Counted from the stretch's first letter, positions 17,654 to 27,169 are shown. The stretch: 64,000 nucleotides of DNA from Deefgea rivuli DSM 18356 (GCF_000620145.1 NZ_KK211081.1:372028-436027), one strand, 5' to 3'. The notes: a model not told the origin generated them from the letters alone. Numbers and translations are program-made.

Positions 17654-18249
17654 TAAGGTGTCTCGATGAGTTTCACAGAAATATCGTGAAAGAATGGCGC
17701 GGCAATCGGCATATTCTGGGCATTTTCAGCCAGCGCGCAGCGCACCAAAACGCCTTTCAGTGTCGCCACTGTTGATGCGGGCACCACCGCGATCAAGTCA
17801 AATGCCAGCGTCAAGGTTGCTATTCCAGAGGCATTGCTCACCGCATCTGCGGCTAAAACATAAGTTTTATTGTGATTGGCAAAGCGGATCAAATCACCGG
17901 CATTGAGCACGGTCTTATTGATCGGCAAACCACCCAGCAGCACCGTTTGCTGCCGAGCGGCCGCCGTTGCATTCACACTGGCAGTACTGGGCGCATTTGG
18001 ATTTGAACTATCACCCCACAGTGCGGGTAAAAAATCAAACCTGCCAAAAGTACCATTCTGTGCCTGAATGAATCCCCACAAAGGCGCGGCCTGAGCCCGC
18101 GTTAGCTTTAACCAACTCACATCAAAGGTGAGTAAAGTAGTGCCAGCCTTGCGGGTTTGACTTTTGCCGGATTGAGTCTTGCTGTCATAGTTACTACTTT
18201 GACTGCCTGGCGAGATTGCGCTGGGCGCTAATACCGGAAATTGCGGCAT
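17653..18249 (-). CDS. Distal-tail-like protein
   Basis: 198 residues. The N-terminus (MPQFPVLAPSAISPGS, then a LLTFDVSWLKLTRAQAAPLW segment) and a beta-rich C-terminus fit proteins placed directly after the tape measure in siphophages. Family not recognised with certainty; tail role inferred from position and coupling to the next gene. Confidence 0.65.
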   Translation of the reverse strand: MPQFPVLAPSAISPGSQSSNYDSKTQSGKSQTRKAGTTLLTFDVSWLKLTRAQAAPLWGFIQAQNGTFGRFDFLPALWGDSSNPNAPSTASVNATAAARQQTVLLGGLPINKTVLNAGDLIRFANHNKTYVLAADAVSNASGIATLTLAFDLIAVVPASTVATLKGVLVRCALAENAQNMPIAAPFFHDISVKLIETP

Positions 18250-18258
18250 GTTCGCCCC

Positions 18259-21200
18259 TTAAAATTGTGGTGTTTGGCGGCTGCGTAGCATGGCGCTACG
18301 CATTGCACTAGTGACCATCGTGTCGAAGTTTTTTGCCATTTCAGCCATGCCAGCTTCGATTCGAGCAACAGCCTCGGCATCCGCACCTCGAGCGTCAATC
18401 GTCGGTGAAAAATGCAGGGTAACTTCGCCGCTCGAAGCGCTATTGCCGCCACCATTTTTTGCCATTGCGCGGATGGGATTAGCCAAATGCGCAGGCAAGA
18501 CCATTTCTTCTTGATGCAATTGAGTAATGGGGTTGACGCCACTTGGCACATCAAAGCCCTTTGCAGCAGCAAAAGAAGGCTTAAATACTGAAGAAGTGCC
18601 GCCAAATGCGCTTACGTTTGATGAACCGACGCCCAAGAAACCACCAATCGTGCCCAATAGCCCACCTACATTACCCAGCAAGCCACCACCACTGGATGTG
18701 CCGCCCAGCAGATCTGACATCGGTTTAATAATGGATTGGCGAATTTGATAGCGAATCAAATCGCTCACCATTGAATCAATCATGCCCTTGAAATTGGTTT
18801 TGCCGCCGGTTGTGAAATTCACCATCGCGTCTTCCATATTTTGGAATACACCGGTGTACATACCTTTGAGATCATCAGCCTCTTTCTTGCGCTGCTCAGC
18901 GAAGTCTTTGGCTGCTTTGTCGGCAGCTTCTAGCCCTTCAACACCTTTGCGTGCATCGATTGCGGCTTTTTGCTGCACGGCTTTTTCGCGATAAAATGCG
19001 AGCTCACGCTCATTTTCATCATTGAGTCGTGCCTGAATTGATACCCCCGCCTCGCCGACCTTCTGCGCTTCGAGCTCAGCAATCCTTGCCTCGGTTTTCG
19101 CCAGCGCGACTTCTTCAATCGCGCTTTGCTCCATGCCGTAAAAGCGCAATTTGAGCTGCCAAACCTCGCTATCCTGCCCAAGCTGCGCCAACTCTTTGGC
19201 ACGGTTCTCAGCGAGCTTTTCTTGATCGTCGCGATAAGCTTTGGCGGCTTGATTCACATCGAGCTGCTGGGCGATCTCTTTGGCGACTGCCATTTGCGCT
19301 TGCAGGCCAGCGCGGGTTTTATCGTCTTTGGCTAGGGCGTAGGCTTTGGCGAGGCGAATGCCTTCTTTTTCGCCTTCATTGAGTTTTTCCTGCCCCGCGC
19401 CCTCTTGCCGTGCGGTTTCTAACTTGGCTTGCAAGCTGGCAATGGCGGTATCCGTTGGCGCATGAATAGCGCCAGCAACGCCTTTGGATTTTTTCTCCTT
19501 AGGCATTTCAGACTCTAACTTGGCGATTTTGTTATTAAATGCCTTGTCCAGTTTTGCTAAATATTCAGGAGTCGCACCGCCATCTTTAGCGTCTTGCAGT
19601 AAGACACGATAATCGCCTCGCGCTTTTTCAATTGCCGCACTCAACGCCTCTTTCTTGCTCACGTTATCCGCAATAAAGGCATCAGCTACCGTATTAGTCT
19701 TTTTAAGGCCGATCACCTGCCCTGTCGTTTGATCGATAGATCCAGTAGCAACCCCTTGTGTCCGCTCGACTGGATTTGCGGTATTGAATTCCGCAAAGAT
19801 TTTATCGGCGGCCTCAAGGTCTTTTTTGCCTTTAAATAACTGCGCTTTATAATCTTCAAGCCCGTCATTCAGAATCTTTTTGCGCATCTCAAACACACGC
19901 TGACTTGGCGCATCTTGTGGCTTTAAATTGCGCAAATCGTTTTCTATGCCATTGATCTTGCCCTGAATCTTGTCATTTGAATCGGCGATGACATTGCGCG
20001 CATCAGCGGCTTTTGCGCGATTGCCGCCCGCCAAAGCTTCTTTAATATCCCTGGCCGCCTCACGGCTTGCCGCCGCCGCGTTTCCCGCCTTAGAGGCAAC
20101 TAAATCCCAGTTTTGCCACAGCACGACCAAAGCACCAACGGCAATCCCAATGGGGCCACCAATTAATGCCAAAGCACGCCCTGCTACCGTAGTCGCCCCT
20201 GCCATCGCAGTGGCCGCACCTGCCGCAGCACCTTGTGCTGCACTCAAACCTGCCGTCGCGGTCGCCGCCGTGCCGGTAGCCGCAGTCTTGGCGACCAAAG
20301 CAGCATCTAAGCGAGCTTGTGCAGCAGTAAGCGCATTGGTCGTTAATGTTGCATCAGCTTGGGCGGTGGCTAAGGCCGCTTCTGCGCGCGCCAAACCTGT
20401 TGTCGCAGCAGCTAATTCCAACGACAGCCCCGCCAGCGCTGCCGTACGCTGCGCGCGACCAATTTCATTGATTTGCGCTCGTAAGCGCACTTGTTCGAGC
20501 TGAATTTCACCTTGAATCGTGCGAACCGTAGACGCGTAGCGCTCTGCATCAGCAGCCAAGACCACCACGGTGGTTTGCTGCTCGCCCAGCGCAACGGCGC
20601 GTTGTGACGCAACTTGCAGCTCAGCGGCCTGCACTGCCGCTCCAGCACGATTCATATCTTGCACGGCCAGCGCTGCCATACGTTCAGCGCGAACCACTGC
20701 ACCTGCGGTTAATTCAGCCTCGGCGGCTAATGCTGCACGCTTGGCTTGAATGTCGATGACAGTTGCGCCAGTACTTGCCGCTAGCGCCCCAACGTATTTC
20801 ACCCCAACAATACCGGCGGCCACCACAGCAGCTTGCGCCATAACGCCAAGGTGATTAGAAACAAACACAATGCCTTGCGCCAATGCCGCAGACGCACCTT
20901 GCGCCTCATTGAGGTGATGTAATTGCATTGCGGCGTTATCGGACAGCATTTGCGTGGCACGCAGCACCGTTGGCCCCATCTGCGCAAACTGAGCATCGAC
21001 GGTTGATAAGCCTTTCAACATGGCTGGAAACACAATATCGGCAGTGAGCTTGCCGTTATCGGCCATGTTTTTGAGTTCGCCGCGCGCGCGACCCAAGCCC
21101 GCTGCCAATGCATCCAGTAGAAACGGGGCTTGCTCGTTGATCGAATTGAATTCTTCGCCGCGCAACACGCCAGACTGCATGGCTTGCGAAAACTGAACCA

Positions 21201-21720
21201 GCGCGGCCTTACTACCCTCGGTTGACGCACCGGCAACGACCAGCCCTTTGCTGACTTTTTGGGTAAAATCAATCACCCGAGATTGTGCAACGCCCAAATC
21301 CTTGGTGGCACGTGCCATTTGCACATATAAATCGGCATTGGCTTGATACGACGTTTGTGAGGATTGCGATTGAGCAAATAAGATTTGCTGCACCGCGACT
21401 AAATTTGCACTCCCATTGGTGACTAATTTCAGACGGCTATCAAGATTGGTCAGTGCGTCATTGGTCGCAATAATGCCGCCAAGACCATTGGTAAATAAAC
21501 TGGCAGCAAAGAAACCGACCATTTGCGATTTAATATCAGCGAGCTGATTTGAAATCGACTCTAGGCCCTTGCGGGTTTTACTAAAGCCTAACTGCGTATC
21601 AGCGCCCGCTTTTTGCGCAGAATGCCCTATACTTTCAAGCGCACGGCTGGCTTTGCCTGCCTCCGCAACTAATACACGGCCATCACCCGTAATGCGGATC
21701 TGAACTTCGTTATTCGCCAT
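18259..21720 (-). CDS. Tail tape measure protein
   Basis: 1153 residues. The N-terminal ~300 residues match the tape-measure N-terminal domain (SKGLVVAGASTEGSKAALVQ; SGVLRGEEFNSINEQAP). A long Ala-rich coiled coil (about 310-480), hydrophobic spans around 500-540 (GRALALIGGPIGIAVGALVV), another helical region, and a lambda-gpH-like C-terminus follow. It sets tail length and probably enters the host envelope on infection. GGAAT lies upstream of the ATG. Confidence 0.95.
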   Translation of the reverse strand: MANNEVQIRITGDGRVLVAEAGKASRALESIGHSAQKAGADTQLGFSKTRKGLESISNQLADIKSQMVGFFAASLFTNGLGGIIATNDALTNLDSRLKLVTNGSANLVAVQQILFAQSQSSQTSYQANADLYVQMARATKDLGVAQSRVIDFTQKVSKGLVVAGASTEGSKAALVQFSQAMQSGVLRGEEFNSINEQAPFLLDALAAGLGRARGELKNMADNGKLTADIVFPAMLKGLSTVDAQFAQMGPTVLRATQMLSDNAAMQLHHLNEAQGASAALAQGIVFVSNHLGVMAQAAVVAAGIVGVKYVGALAASTGATVIDIQAKRAALAAEAELTAGAVVRAERMAALAVQDMNRAGAAVQAAELQVASQRAVALGEQQTTVVVLAADAERYASTVRTIQGEIQLEQVRLRAQINEIGRAQRTAALAGLSLELAAATTGLARAEAALATAQADATLTTNALTAAQARLDAALVAKTAATGTAATATAGLSAAQGAAAGAATAMAGATTVAGRALALIGGPIGIAVGALVVLWQNWDLVASKAGNAAAASREAARDIKEALAGGNRAKAADARNVIADSNDKIQGKINGIENDLRNLKPQDAPSQRVFEMRKKILNDGLEDYKAQLFKGKKDLEAADKIFAEFNTANPVERTQGVATGSIDQTTGQVIGLKKTNTVADAFIADNVSKKEALSAAIEKARGDYRVLLQDAKDGGATPEYLAKLDKAFNNKIAKLESEMPKEKKSKGVAGAIHAPTDTAIASLQAKLETARQEGAGQEKLNEGEKEGIRLAKAYALAKDDKTRAGLQAQMAVAKEIAQQLDVNQAAKAYRDDQEKLAENRAKELAQLGQDSEVWQLKLRFYGMEQSAIEEVALAKTEARIAELEAQKVGEAGVSIQARLNDENERELAFYREKAVQQKAAIDARKGVEGLEAADKAAKDFAEQRKKEADDLKGMYTGVFQNMEDAMVNFTTGGKTNFKGMIDSMVSDLIRYQIRQSIIKPMSDLLGGTSSGGGLLGNVGGLLGTIGGFLGVGSSNVSAFGGTSSVFKPSFAAAKGFDVPSGVNPITQLHQEEMVLPAHLANPIRAMAKNGGGNSASSGEVTLHFSPTIDARGADAEAVARIEAGMAEMAKNFDTMVTSAMRSAMLRSRQTPQF

Positions 21721-21732
21721 AAAGAGTATTCC

Positions 21733-21909
21733 ATGCTGAAAGTAGTTGGTTTGTTATTGAGCAACGCGGTCACGCTGATCGGCATTGCAATCTGGCTGTA
21801 TATCGTTTGGGCTTTATTCGCCACTGGATCTGGCGCGGCATGGATCATGCTGTTGAGCGTTCCGCTGGCTTTCGGATATGGCCTACGGCAAAGCCTGAAG
21901 AAGAAATAA
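21733..21909 (+). CDS. 58-residue two-TM membrane peptide, antisense in the tail operon
   Basis: The plus-strand frame encodes MLKVVGLLLSNAVTLIG... ending in QSLKKK: two hydrophobic spans (about 3-29 and 35-50) with a basic tail. It exactly fills the 195-bp gap between the tail chaperone and tape measure genes. AAAGAG precedes the ATG. No clear promoter is seen and it lies opposite the late transcript. It could be a moron-like membrane protein or a chance frame; size and composition make it plausible but unproven. Confidence 0.45.
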   Translation: MLKVVGLLLSNAVTLIGIAIWLYIVWALFATGSGAAWIMLLSVPLAFGYGLRQSLKKK

Positions 21910-21915
21910 TCCGTA

Positions 21916-22586
21916 CTAAGACTTCGCATTGATGACTGCCAGCGCGGCATATTCCATCGTTTGCAGATCAACCCAGCACTGCGGCCGATCTGCATCGCTA
22001 ATGCCATACATCACCAGCACTTGCGCCACACCACCGTAATCCAAGCCCACCACCCCACCCATCGGCGCAACTCGCCACTGAGTTTGGCAACGTGAAAACA
22101 GCCCGATAACGGGCTGCAATTCTGGCCATACGGCATCGTCATCGATGGGGAGTTCGGCGACTGGCAGTTCGATCCCGAACAAACTCAAATCGGTTTCAAA
22201 CGCATTTTCTTTGCTGGGCGACCCAGCGACGATCCGCTGCGCCGCCGCGATTAGTTTTTTTCGCGCAAATTCCCGACTTCGGTCAGGTAGCGGGCAAACA
22301 GCAACTGGCTCATGCCCGGCACGCTCAGCACGTAGCGCAGATTGTTTGCGCTGTAGGCCAGCGGCTCGCCTGATTCATCGGCAACACCTTGCCAATCGGC
22401 AATCACATTGGCCAAAAAGTCGTTGACCGATTCAGTGGCATCGGGCGAAGTACGCTGCGCCAACTGCTCGGCAGGCAAGCGCTTAAACGCCACTTTGAAT
22501 TTGAGTTCGGTTTCTACATCGGGGGTGCTTTGTTCGAGCACGGTAATTTCGCGCCAAAAAATGGCGAGCGCAGCGAGTTTCAACAT
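21916..22586 (-). CDS. Tail assembly chaperone GT fusion (-1 frameshift product)
   Basis: Reading the G frame to the slippery site at 22260-22254, slipping back one base and continuing, gives a ~222-residue product. After the slip, the sequence KKLIAAAQRIVAGSPSKENA leads into the downstream frame (SLFGIELPVAELPIDDD...), which ends at 21916 and looks like a DUF1799-type chaperone extension. That downstream frame has no ATG; only an internal TTG at 22188 could start it, which supports frameshift expression. In lambda, G and GT chaperone the tape measure; the gene order here is the same. Confidence 0.8.
22251..22586 (-). CDS. Tail assembly chaperone G-like
   Basis: 111 residues, helical, ending LREKN at the slippery sequence. 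It lies between the tail tube and tape measure genes, the position of lambda G. It is the unshifted product of the G/GT pair. Confidence 0.8.
   Translation of the reverse strand: MLKLAALAIFWREITVLEQSTPDVETELKFKVAFKRLPAEQLAQRTSPDATESVNDFLANVIADWQGVADESGEPLAYSANNLRYVLSVPGMSQLLFARYLTEVGNLREKN
22254..22260 (-). promoter_or_regulatory. Programmed -1 frameshift site A AAA AAC
   Basis: On the minus strand the G frame reads GAA AAA AAC TAA. The heptamer A-AAA-AAC is in the correct register, directly before the stop, and the -1 frame is open to 21916. Confidence 0.85.
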
Positions 22587-22629
22587 GGGATTACCTATCT
22601 AGAACAGGGCGACAGCGCCGCCCTTGGGT

Positions 22630-23556
22630 TTATTTAAACGTCAGCTTGATTTCGTCGTTACCCGCATTCGGCGTGATCGCCAAACCCATTTTGAGCATGG
22701 TGTAGCCGTCGGAATCTTGATACGAAGGGTTATTCACCGAGACTTTTGGGGCATCAATCGCAACGATATTGCCCGCTACCGTGCCGTGCTGAATCGCCAG
22801 CACACCAGAAGTGGCAGCCATCGCAATAGCAAACCAGTCCTTAGCGGTAACGGTTGGCATTTCCATTGTGATCTCACCCACCACGGCACGATTGGTGATT
22901 TCAACTGACTTGGCATTGACACCAATCAGCTCGCGATAAACCACTTCGTTACCGCAATCGGCCGACATTGACTCGACCTTGCCCGCAAAGCCATGCAGCG
23001 TGACGGCAGTACTGGCGGCAGAGACCACTACTGGCGTTTGCACTGCTGCATACGTTGGTACGAGCATCGCAGCATCAGTCACAGGCGAATAAATACCAGT
23101 GAAGCTAAGTTTGAGCTTGGCAATGTCTTTCGCTGTCAGATCAAGCGACCAGGTGCCGCGACAACCTGTGGCTTTATGCAGCAAGCCATCTTGGTTGTAA
23201 TACAGCGTGGCCGACTCAAAAGCACCTGAAACTGGGGTGTACTCCACCTTAATCGATGCTGTGATCACAGCCGCCATGCCGCAGGCACGCAGCAATACGT
23301 CGATATTCGGCACAGTGCCCGCCGCGCCTGAGCCAGTCATTTCGACCGTGCAATCGATCTTGACCCGCGCACCGCCTGGCAATTTATCCGAGCTACCCAG
23401 ATGGGCACGGATCAGATTCCGATCAACCAAATCATTATCGAGCGGCGTGATTGACAGATCATTGACCTGAATCGCCTGCGCACCGGTCGGCACAGCATCA
23501 ACGCCATACGTTGCTTCAATCTTGGCGACCAGGAGTTTTTTACGGGTTAAGGGCAT
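22630..23556 (-). CDS. Major tail (tube) protein
   Basis: A 308-residue phage tail tube protein. The N-terminus MPLTRKKLLVAKIEATYGVD is typical of this group (first strand plus a 'T/A-x-YGVD' turn). The rest is beta-rich, with a possible Ig-like middle. It precedes the tail chaperones, as expected for the tube subunit. Its start overlaps the end of the upstream small gene by 17 bp. Confidence 0.88.
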   Translation of the reverse strand: MPLTRKKLLVAKIEATYGVDAVPTGAQAIQVNDLSITPLDNDLVDRNLIRAHLGSSDKLPGGARVKIDCTVEMTGSGAAGTVPNIDVLLRACGMAAVITASIKVEYTPVSGAFESATLYYNQDGLLHKATGCRGTWSLDLTAKDIAKLKLSFTGIYSPVTDAAMLVPTYAAVQTPVVVSAASTAVTLHGFAGKVESMSADCGNEVVYRELIGVNAKSVEITNRAVVGEITMEMPTVTAKDWFAIAMAATSGVLAIQHGTVAGNIVAIDAPKVSVNNPSYQDSDGYTMLKMGLAITPNAGNDEIKLTFK

Positions 23557-23725
23557 TTTCTACCTCGACTGTACTGATTTTGGTTAATTTGCCCGTCTCA
23601 GGGTCGCGGGTATAGCTACCACCCTCTTGGGGTGTGACCTCAGAAACAGCAGGCGTTAAAAAACCCGCATCGGCGGGCTGAGTGGTTTGATCGGACGAGG
23701 CCTGATCGGCTGGTTTCTTGCTCAT
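23540..23725 (-). CDS. Small hypothetical tail-region protein
   Basis: 61 residues, polar and disordered at the N-terminus (SKKPADQASSDQTTQPADAG), with a structured-looking GSYTRDPETGKLTKIS end. It overlaps the tail tube start by 17 bp, so coupling is likely. No family recognised. Confidence 0.6.
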   Translation of the reverse strand: MSKKPADQASSDQTTQPADAGFLTPAVSEVTPQEGGSYTRDPETGKLTKISTVEVENALNP

Positions 23726-23728
23726 GCG

Positions 23729-24133
23729 CTAAGGCTCCAAAGGGGTTGAATTACGGTATTGCAGGGTGAAGTGCTGCCACAGCCGCACCAGCGGCAACTC
23801 GGGGTCGGGCTCGTTTTTAAATCCGTTGGCGGTGATATCAACGATTAAGCCACCCCACGATGTATCGGGCAGTAGCGCGGTGTGAATCACAGAGCGGCGA
23901 CCTTCCAACTCAGCAAACGGCGCATCACCCGCCACAATCGACACCACGCTAAATTGCAATTGCCAGTCTTGAGGACCAATCACCCGTGTTTCAATCGGCG
24001 ACACCTCCTCAATCAGCACATTACTGGCGGGCAGCTCGTCTTCTTCAAACGGCCTAAGCCGCATCACATACAACCCAGGCAATGCGGCCAATTTGGTGTA
24101 CATGGCTTGCACGATGAGTTCGAGATGGGTCAT
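23729..24133 (-). CDS. Tail terminator-like (gpU-like) protein
   Basis: 134 residues with an N-terminal helix (ELIVQAMYTKLAALPGL) and a beta-rich body (WQLQFSVVSIVAGD, LVRLWQHFTLQYRN). Its position between the HK97-gp10-like gene and the tail tube gene is that of the tail terminator in lambda-like phages. Sequence assignment is weaker than position. Confidence 0.65.
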   Translation of the reverse strand: MTHLELIVQAMYTKLAALPGLYVMRLRPFEEDELPASNVLIEEVSPIETRVIGPQDWQLQFSVVSIVAGDAPFAELEGRRSVIHTALLPDTSWGGLIVDITANGFKNEPDPELPLVRLWQHFTLQYRNSTPLEP

Positions 24134-24618
24134 TTGGTGAGCTTCGTGATGGATTTATTAATATTGGTTTCGATGGCGGCAAAAGCTGAGGCTTGCGCCG
24201 CTTGATAAGCAGGGCGAATAAACGGCCTAGCACTCATTTTTTTAGTGCCTCCCTCGAGGTATTTGGCGTAAAACGCATTGACGACAGCAGCAGACCCGCG
24301 CATCGATTTATGCTTAAAACGGCGCCCCGTCAGCGCTACGCGACGCGGCTTATTCAGCCGAAATACATTGCGAATCACCCCTGCTCTGGCCTCTGGCACT
24401 TCGGCATCGATTTGATAGCGCTTGGGTACCCGCCATGCGTTGATGTTCTTGCTTAGAAATTGTGTTTCACCACGCGGAACACGGCGATCAATCTCTTTGC
24501 GATAGACCTGCGCCCCCTGATATAGCGCCGCCAGCACATGCCGCCGCTTGCCGACATCAGCCAGATCAGCCAGCATTTGCTTGACCTGCTTGGAATCGGT
24601 ACTGAGATTGGCACTCAT
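24130..24618 (-). CDS. HK97 gp10-like tail component
   Basis: 162 residues. The segment YAKYLEGGTKKMSARPFIRPAY is the hallmark of the HK97-gp10/minor tail protein family at the head-tail interface. It overlaps the next gene by 4 bp. Confidence 0.85.
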   Translation of the reverse strand: MSANLSTDSKQVKQMLADLADVGKRRHVLAALYQGAQVYRKEIDRRVPRGETQFLSKNINAWRVPKRYQIDAEVPEARAGVIRNVFRLNKPRRVALTGRRFKHKSMRGSAAVVNAFYAKYLEGGTKKMSARPFIRPAYQAAQASAFAAIETNINKSITKLTK

Positions 24619-24929
24619 GCGTTGGCCTCACAAATCAACTCAGTGAAGGCCGTCGCGCCAATCGGCAAGGCTGATTTAATTTCTAAAATCATGCCGCGCG
24701 TCACGACGCGCATCGCGGACGTAATGCCTGGGCGAGTACGAATCACCACCCGCCAACCGGCACGCGCATCGGCCAAATAAGATTCGGTGCGCTCAAAGCC
24801 ACGCAAGGAATGCACTTCTGCCCAGACAACAGCGACACCGACCCAGACTTCGGTCGATTCGCCATAGCTGTTTTTCTGGCTGGTGCGCTGCTGGATGTTG
24901 ATTTTGTCTTTCATCTTGGCGGGATTCAT
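24615..24929 (-). CDS. Phage head closure (head-tail adaptor) protein
   Basis: 104 residues. MKDKINIQQRTSQKNSYGES and VWAEVHSLRGFE match the head-tail adaptor family. The start is ATG 24929, which overlaps the upstream stop (ATGA). It fits between the connector and gp10-like genes. Confidence 0.85.
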   Translation of the reverse strand: MNPAKMKDKINIQQRTSQKNSYGESTEVWVGVAVVWAEVHSLRGFERTESYLADARAGWRVVIRTRPGITSAMRVVTRGMILEIKSALPIGATAFTELICEANA

Positions 24930-25474
24930 ACGCGCACCACGCAATAGGCATCGAGCAGCCCATCTACAAATGAATCGGGCAACTCACCCACTTTGAGATC
25001 AGTGATTGCGTTGCGATTTTCAAAAGCAGTCGATACGCGCAACATCACCCAAGCCACAATATCCTCGGGCACTGGGCTCATTCCCGCCGTACAAATAACC
25101 TGCACCGCGTTGGGCTTGCCACTTTTAACCGTGGGCCAGCCAGTGGTAGGTGCAAAAATTTGCGGCGAGAGTGGATAAGGAAAGAAATCGACCCCAAGCA
25201 ACGTTTGCAACGCGCCATTTATATCTAGGTATTGCACCGCAGACACTGATTGAACTGGACTCAGCGGCAATACACCATCACCAAACTTGCAAGCATCGAC
25301 GCGAAAAGTACGCTGGGCGATGATTTGCCCAGTTAAATGCTCTGCACGGCGGCGTGCTGCGGGAATCAAGATATTAATTAGCGCATCTTCATCGGTGTGA
25401 TCGACCTTGAGATACGATTTCATATCGGCAAGACTCACCGGCTCAGAGGCCGGAAGCGTGAGCTGGGTAATCAT
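24926..25474 (-). CDS. Head-tail connector protein (gp6-like)
   Basis: 182 residues. SLADMKSYLKVDHTDEDALI and IPAARRRAEHLTGQ are typical of the connector family that binds below the portal. The C-terminal helical segment (ENRNAITDLKVGELPDSFVD) is also typical. It lies downstream of a terminator hairpin. Confidence 0.88.
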   Translation of the reverse strand: MITQLTLPASEPVSLADMKSYLKVDHTDEDALINILIPAARRRAEHLTGQIIAQRTFRVDACKFGDGVLPLSPVQSVSAVQYLDINGALQTLLGVDFFPYPLSPQIFAPTTGWPTVKSGKPNAVQVICTAGMSPVPEDIVAWVMLRVSTAFENRNAITDLKVGELPDSFVDGLLDAYCVVRV

Positions 25475-25495
25475 GGCAATCCAATGTGATAGGCG

Positions 25496-25521
25496 TAAAA
25501 AAACCCGCCGAGGCGGGTTAC
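25496..25521 (-). terminator. Minus-strand terminator inside the late operon
   Basis: On the minus strand, ACCCGCC-TC-GGCGGGT is followed by TTTTTTT. The same stem recurs at 36390 and 37040. It separates head genes from connector and tail genes and fits Q-type antitermination of the late transcript. Confidence 0.8.
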
Positions 25522-25535
25522 TTAGTTGAAGATAA

Positions 25536-25889
25536 TTACGGTTTGCTTGATTTTACTGGCTTTGCCGAAGCTTCTTTTGTCGCCTGCGCCTCAACTGACT
25601 GATCAGCCACCAACACCGCCTGCGAACCATCTGGCAAGCCCCCCTCAGGATCAAGCAAAACCCCATCACCAGACCGATCTGCCACCAATGACGACTCATT
25701 CACCAAAAGCTCTGACGCTACTTCCATCAGATCAGGCAGCTTCGCCCAACCATTTTCAAGCGCCACCGCCGCACCCTTCTCATCAATACCAACTGGATCA
25801 TCACCCTTCTGATATTCAATGACTTCAATTCCATCTGGCGACCATTTAAAAGCAGTCAGCACCACAATTAACACAATGATTGCATCCAT
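25536..25889 (-). CDS. Hypothetical protein between capsid and connector genes
   Basis: 117 residues. A hydrophobic N-terminus (MDAIIVLIVVLTAF) is followed by a short beta segment with IEVIEYQKGDD and WAKLP, then a long acidic/Ala-rich tail. GAGGTGTGAG precedes ATG 25889. It may be a capsid-associated or head-completion protein; no family is recognised. Confidence 0.6.
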   Translation of the reverse strand: MDAIIVLIVVLTAFKWSPDGIEVIEYQKGDDPVGIDEKGAAVALENGWAKLPDLMEVASELLVNESSLVADRSGDGVLLDPEGGLPDGSQAVLVADQSVEAQATKEASAKPVKSSKP

Positions 25890-25933
25890 CTCACACCTCA
25901 TTCATCGCCCAGCCGAAGCTGGGCAGATATCAA

Positions 25934-27169
25934 TTAAACAGAAACCTTCAGCAACTTGATGGCATTAGAATCCATCACGCCGCCGCCGACGCGTTTGGTG
26001 GTATAGAAGCTCACATACGGCTTATTAGTGTACGGATCACGCAATACACGCGTGCCACGCACATCAGCGATGGTGTAACCACGCTTGAAATCACCAAAGG
26101 CGATCGGCAAAGAGTTTGCCGCTACAATTGGCATGTCATCGTTTTCAACAATCGCCTTGGACAACAAAGTTGAAGGCTCACCAGCGTCAAGACCTGGACG
26201 CCAAATGTATTGACCATCGACGTCTTTCAACTTACGCAAAATGGAAATCGTCAATGGATTCATCATCCAGCTGGCGTTGGCGCGATAACCTGATTTCAAG
26301 GCATATACCAAATCAAGCAAAGCATCGGCATTGATCGTGGCCGCCGCACCAGAAACAACGTACTGCAACGTACCCAAGGCACGAGTTGCATCACTAGTTA
26401 CTGCATTGGCATACGCCAAAATACCCTTGGCCTTACTAACACCATCACCCGATGTGAATGCCGCATTCTCTTTTTCGCCGAAGGTGATGGACAACTCACT
26501 CGCCAGCCATGCTTCGGCATCAAAAAACACATCATCCAGCATCTTTTGCGTAGCGGCCGGATTCGCGTAGAGCTCACCAAAGAACGGTGCCACCTGACCC
26601 AGTTTTGGAGCGGCAGTCTCAGGGCGAGCAGCGGTTTCACCTACCCAACCAGCAACAGCACCACCCGAATTGACTAGCTTTTTGTAATCTTCGGTACCCA
26701 CCGTAATTACATTGGCAATTTGACGCATCGGCACCAAATTACGCTCAAGCTGGATAATGCTGCGGTCGATTTCTTCAGGCACCGCATAACCACCATCAGT
26801 ATCAGTACCTAAATTTAATGCCTTAGCCTGCAAGTCCATCAAACCATCGTCATCGCCCTTGCGCATCATGCGATTAAATGCTTTTTTGTGCTCTTGCGCT
26901 TGTGCATCACCACCCAAACCATCACGTGCACTGCGCTTACTGAGTTCATCAATTGCAGATTTGACACCATCAAGATCAGTTAATGCCTTGTCGATGTTAG
27001 CCAGTTTGGCCTCAAAATCACCAGTTGGCTTGTTTTGCTCAACAGCCTTTAAGCGCTGCTCATTAGTTGATTTAAATTCATTAAATGCCTGACCCAACTC
27101 AGCGATCACGCGTGGCAAGTCAGCAGGATTTGCACCAGCAGGTGCATTTTTTGTTTCAAAACGGTTCAT
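25934..27169 (-). CDS. HK97-fold major capsid protein
   Basis: 411 residues. The N-terminal ~110 residues are a charged coiled coil (scaffolding delta domain) expected to be removed by the prohead protease. The HK97 core follows: TDTDGGYAVPEEID, NPAATQKMLDDVFFDAEAWL, IAFGDFKRGYTIADVRGTRV, and a C-terminal MDSNAIKLLKVSV. It follows the protease gene, as in HK97. Confidence 0.95.
   Translation of the reverse strand: MNRFETKNAPAGANPADLPRVIAELGQAFNEFKSTNEQRLKAVEQNKPTGDFEAKLANIDKALTDLDGVKSAIDELSKRSARDGLGGDAQAQEHKKAFNRMMRKGDDDGLMDLQAKALNLGTDTDGGYAVPEEIDRSIIQLERNLVPMRQIANVITVGTEDYKKLVNSGGAVAGWVGETAARPETAAPKLGQVAPFFGELYANPAATQKMLDDVFFDAEAWLASELSITFGEKENAAFTSGDGVSKAKGILAYANAVTSDATRALGTLQYVVSGAAATINADALLDLVYALKSGYRANASWMMNPLTISILRKLKDVDGQYIWRPGLDAGEPSTLLSKAIVENDDMPIVAANSLPIAFGDFKRGYTIADVRGTRVLRDPYTNKPYVSFYTTKRVGGGVMDSNAIKLLKVSV

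Noticed and set aside
19970-20503. 177-codon plus-strand frame opposite the tape measure gene
   Set aside because: Ala-rich shadow of the coiled-coil codons on the other strand; the tape measure frame is unambiguous.
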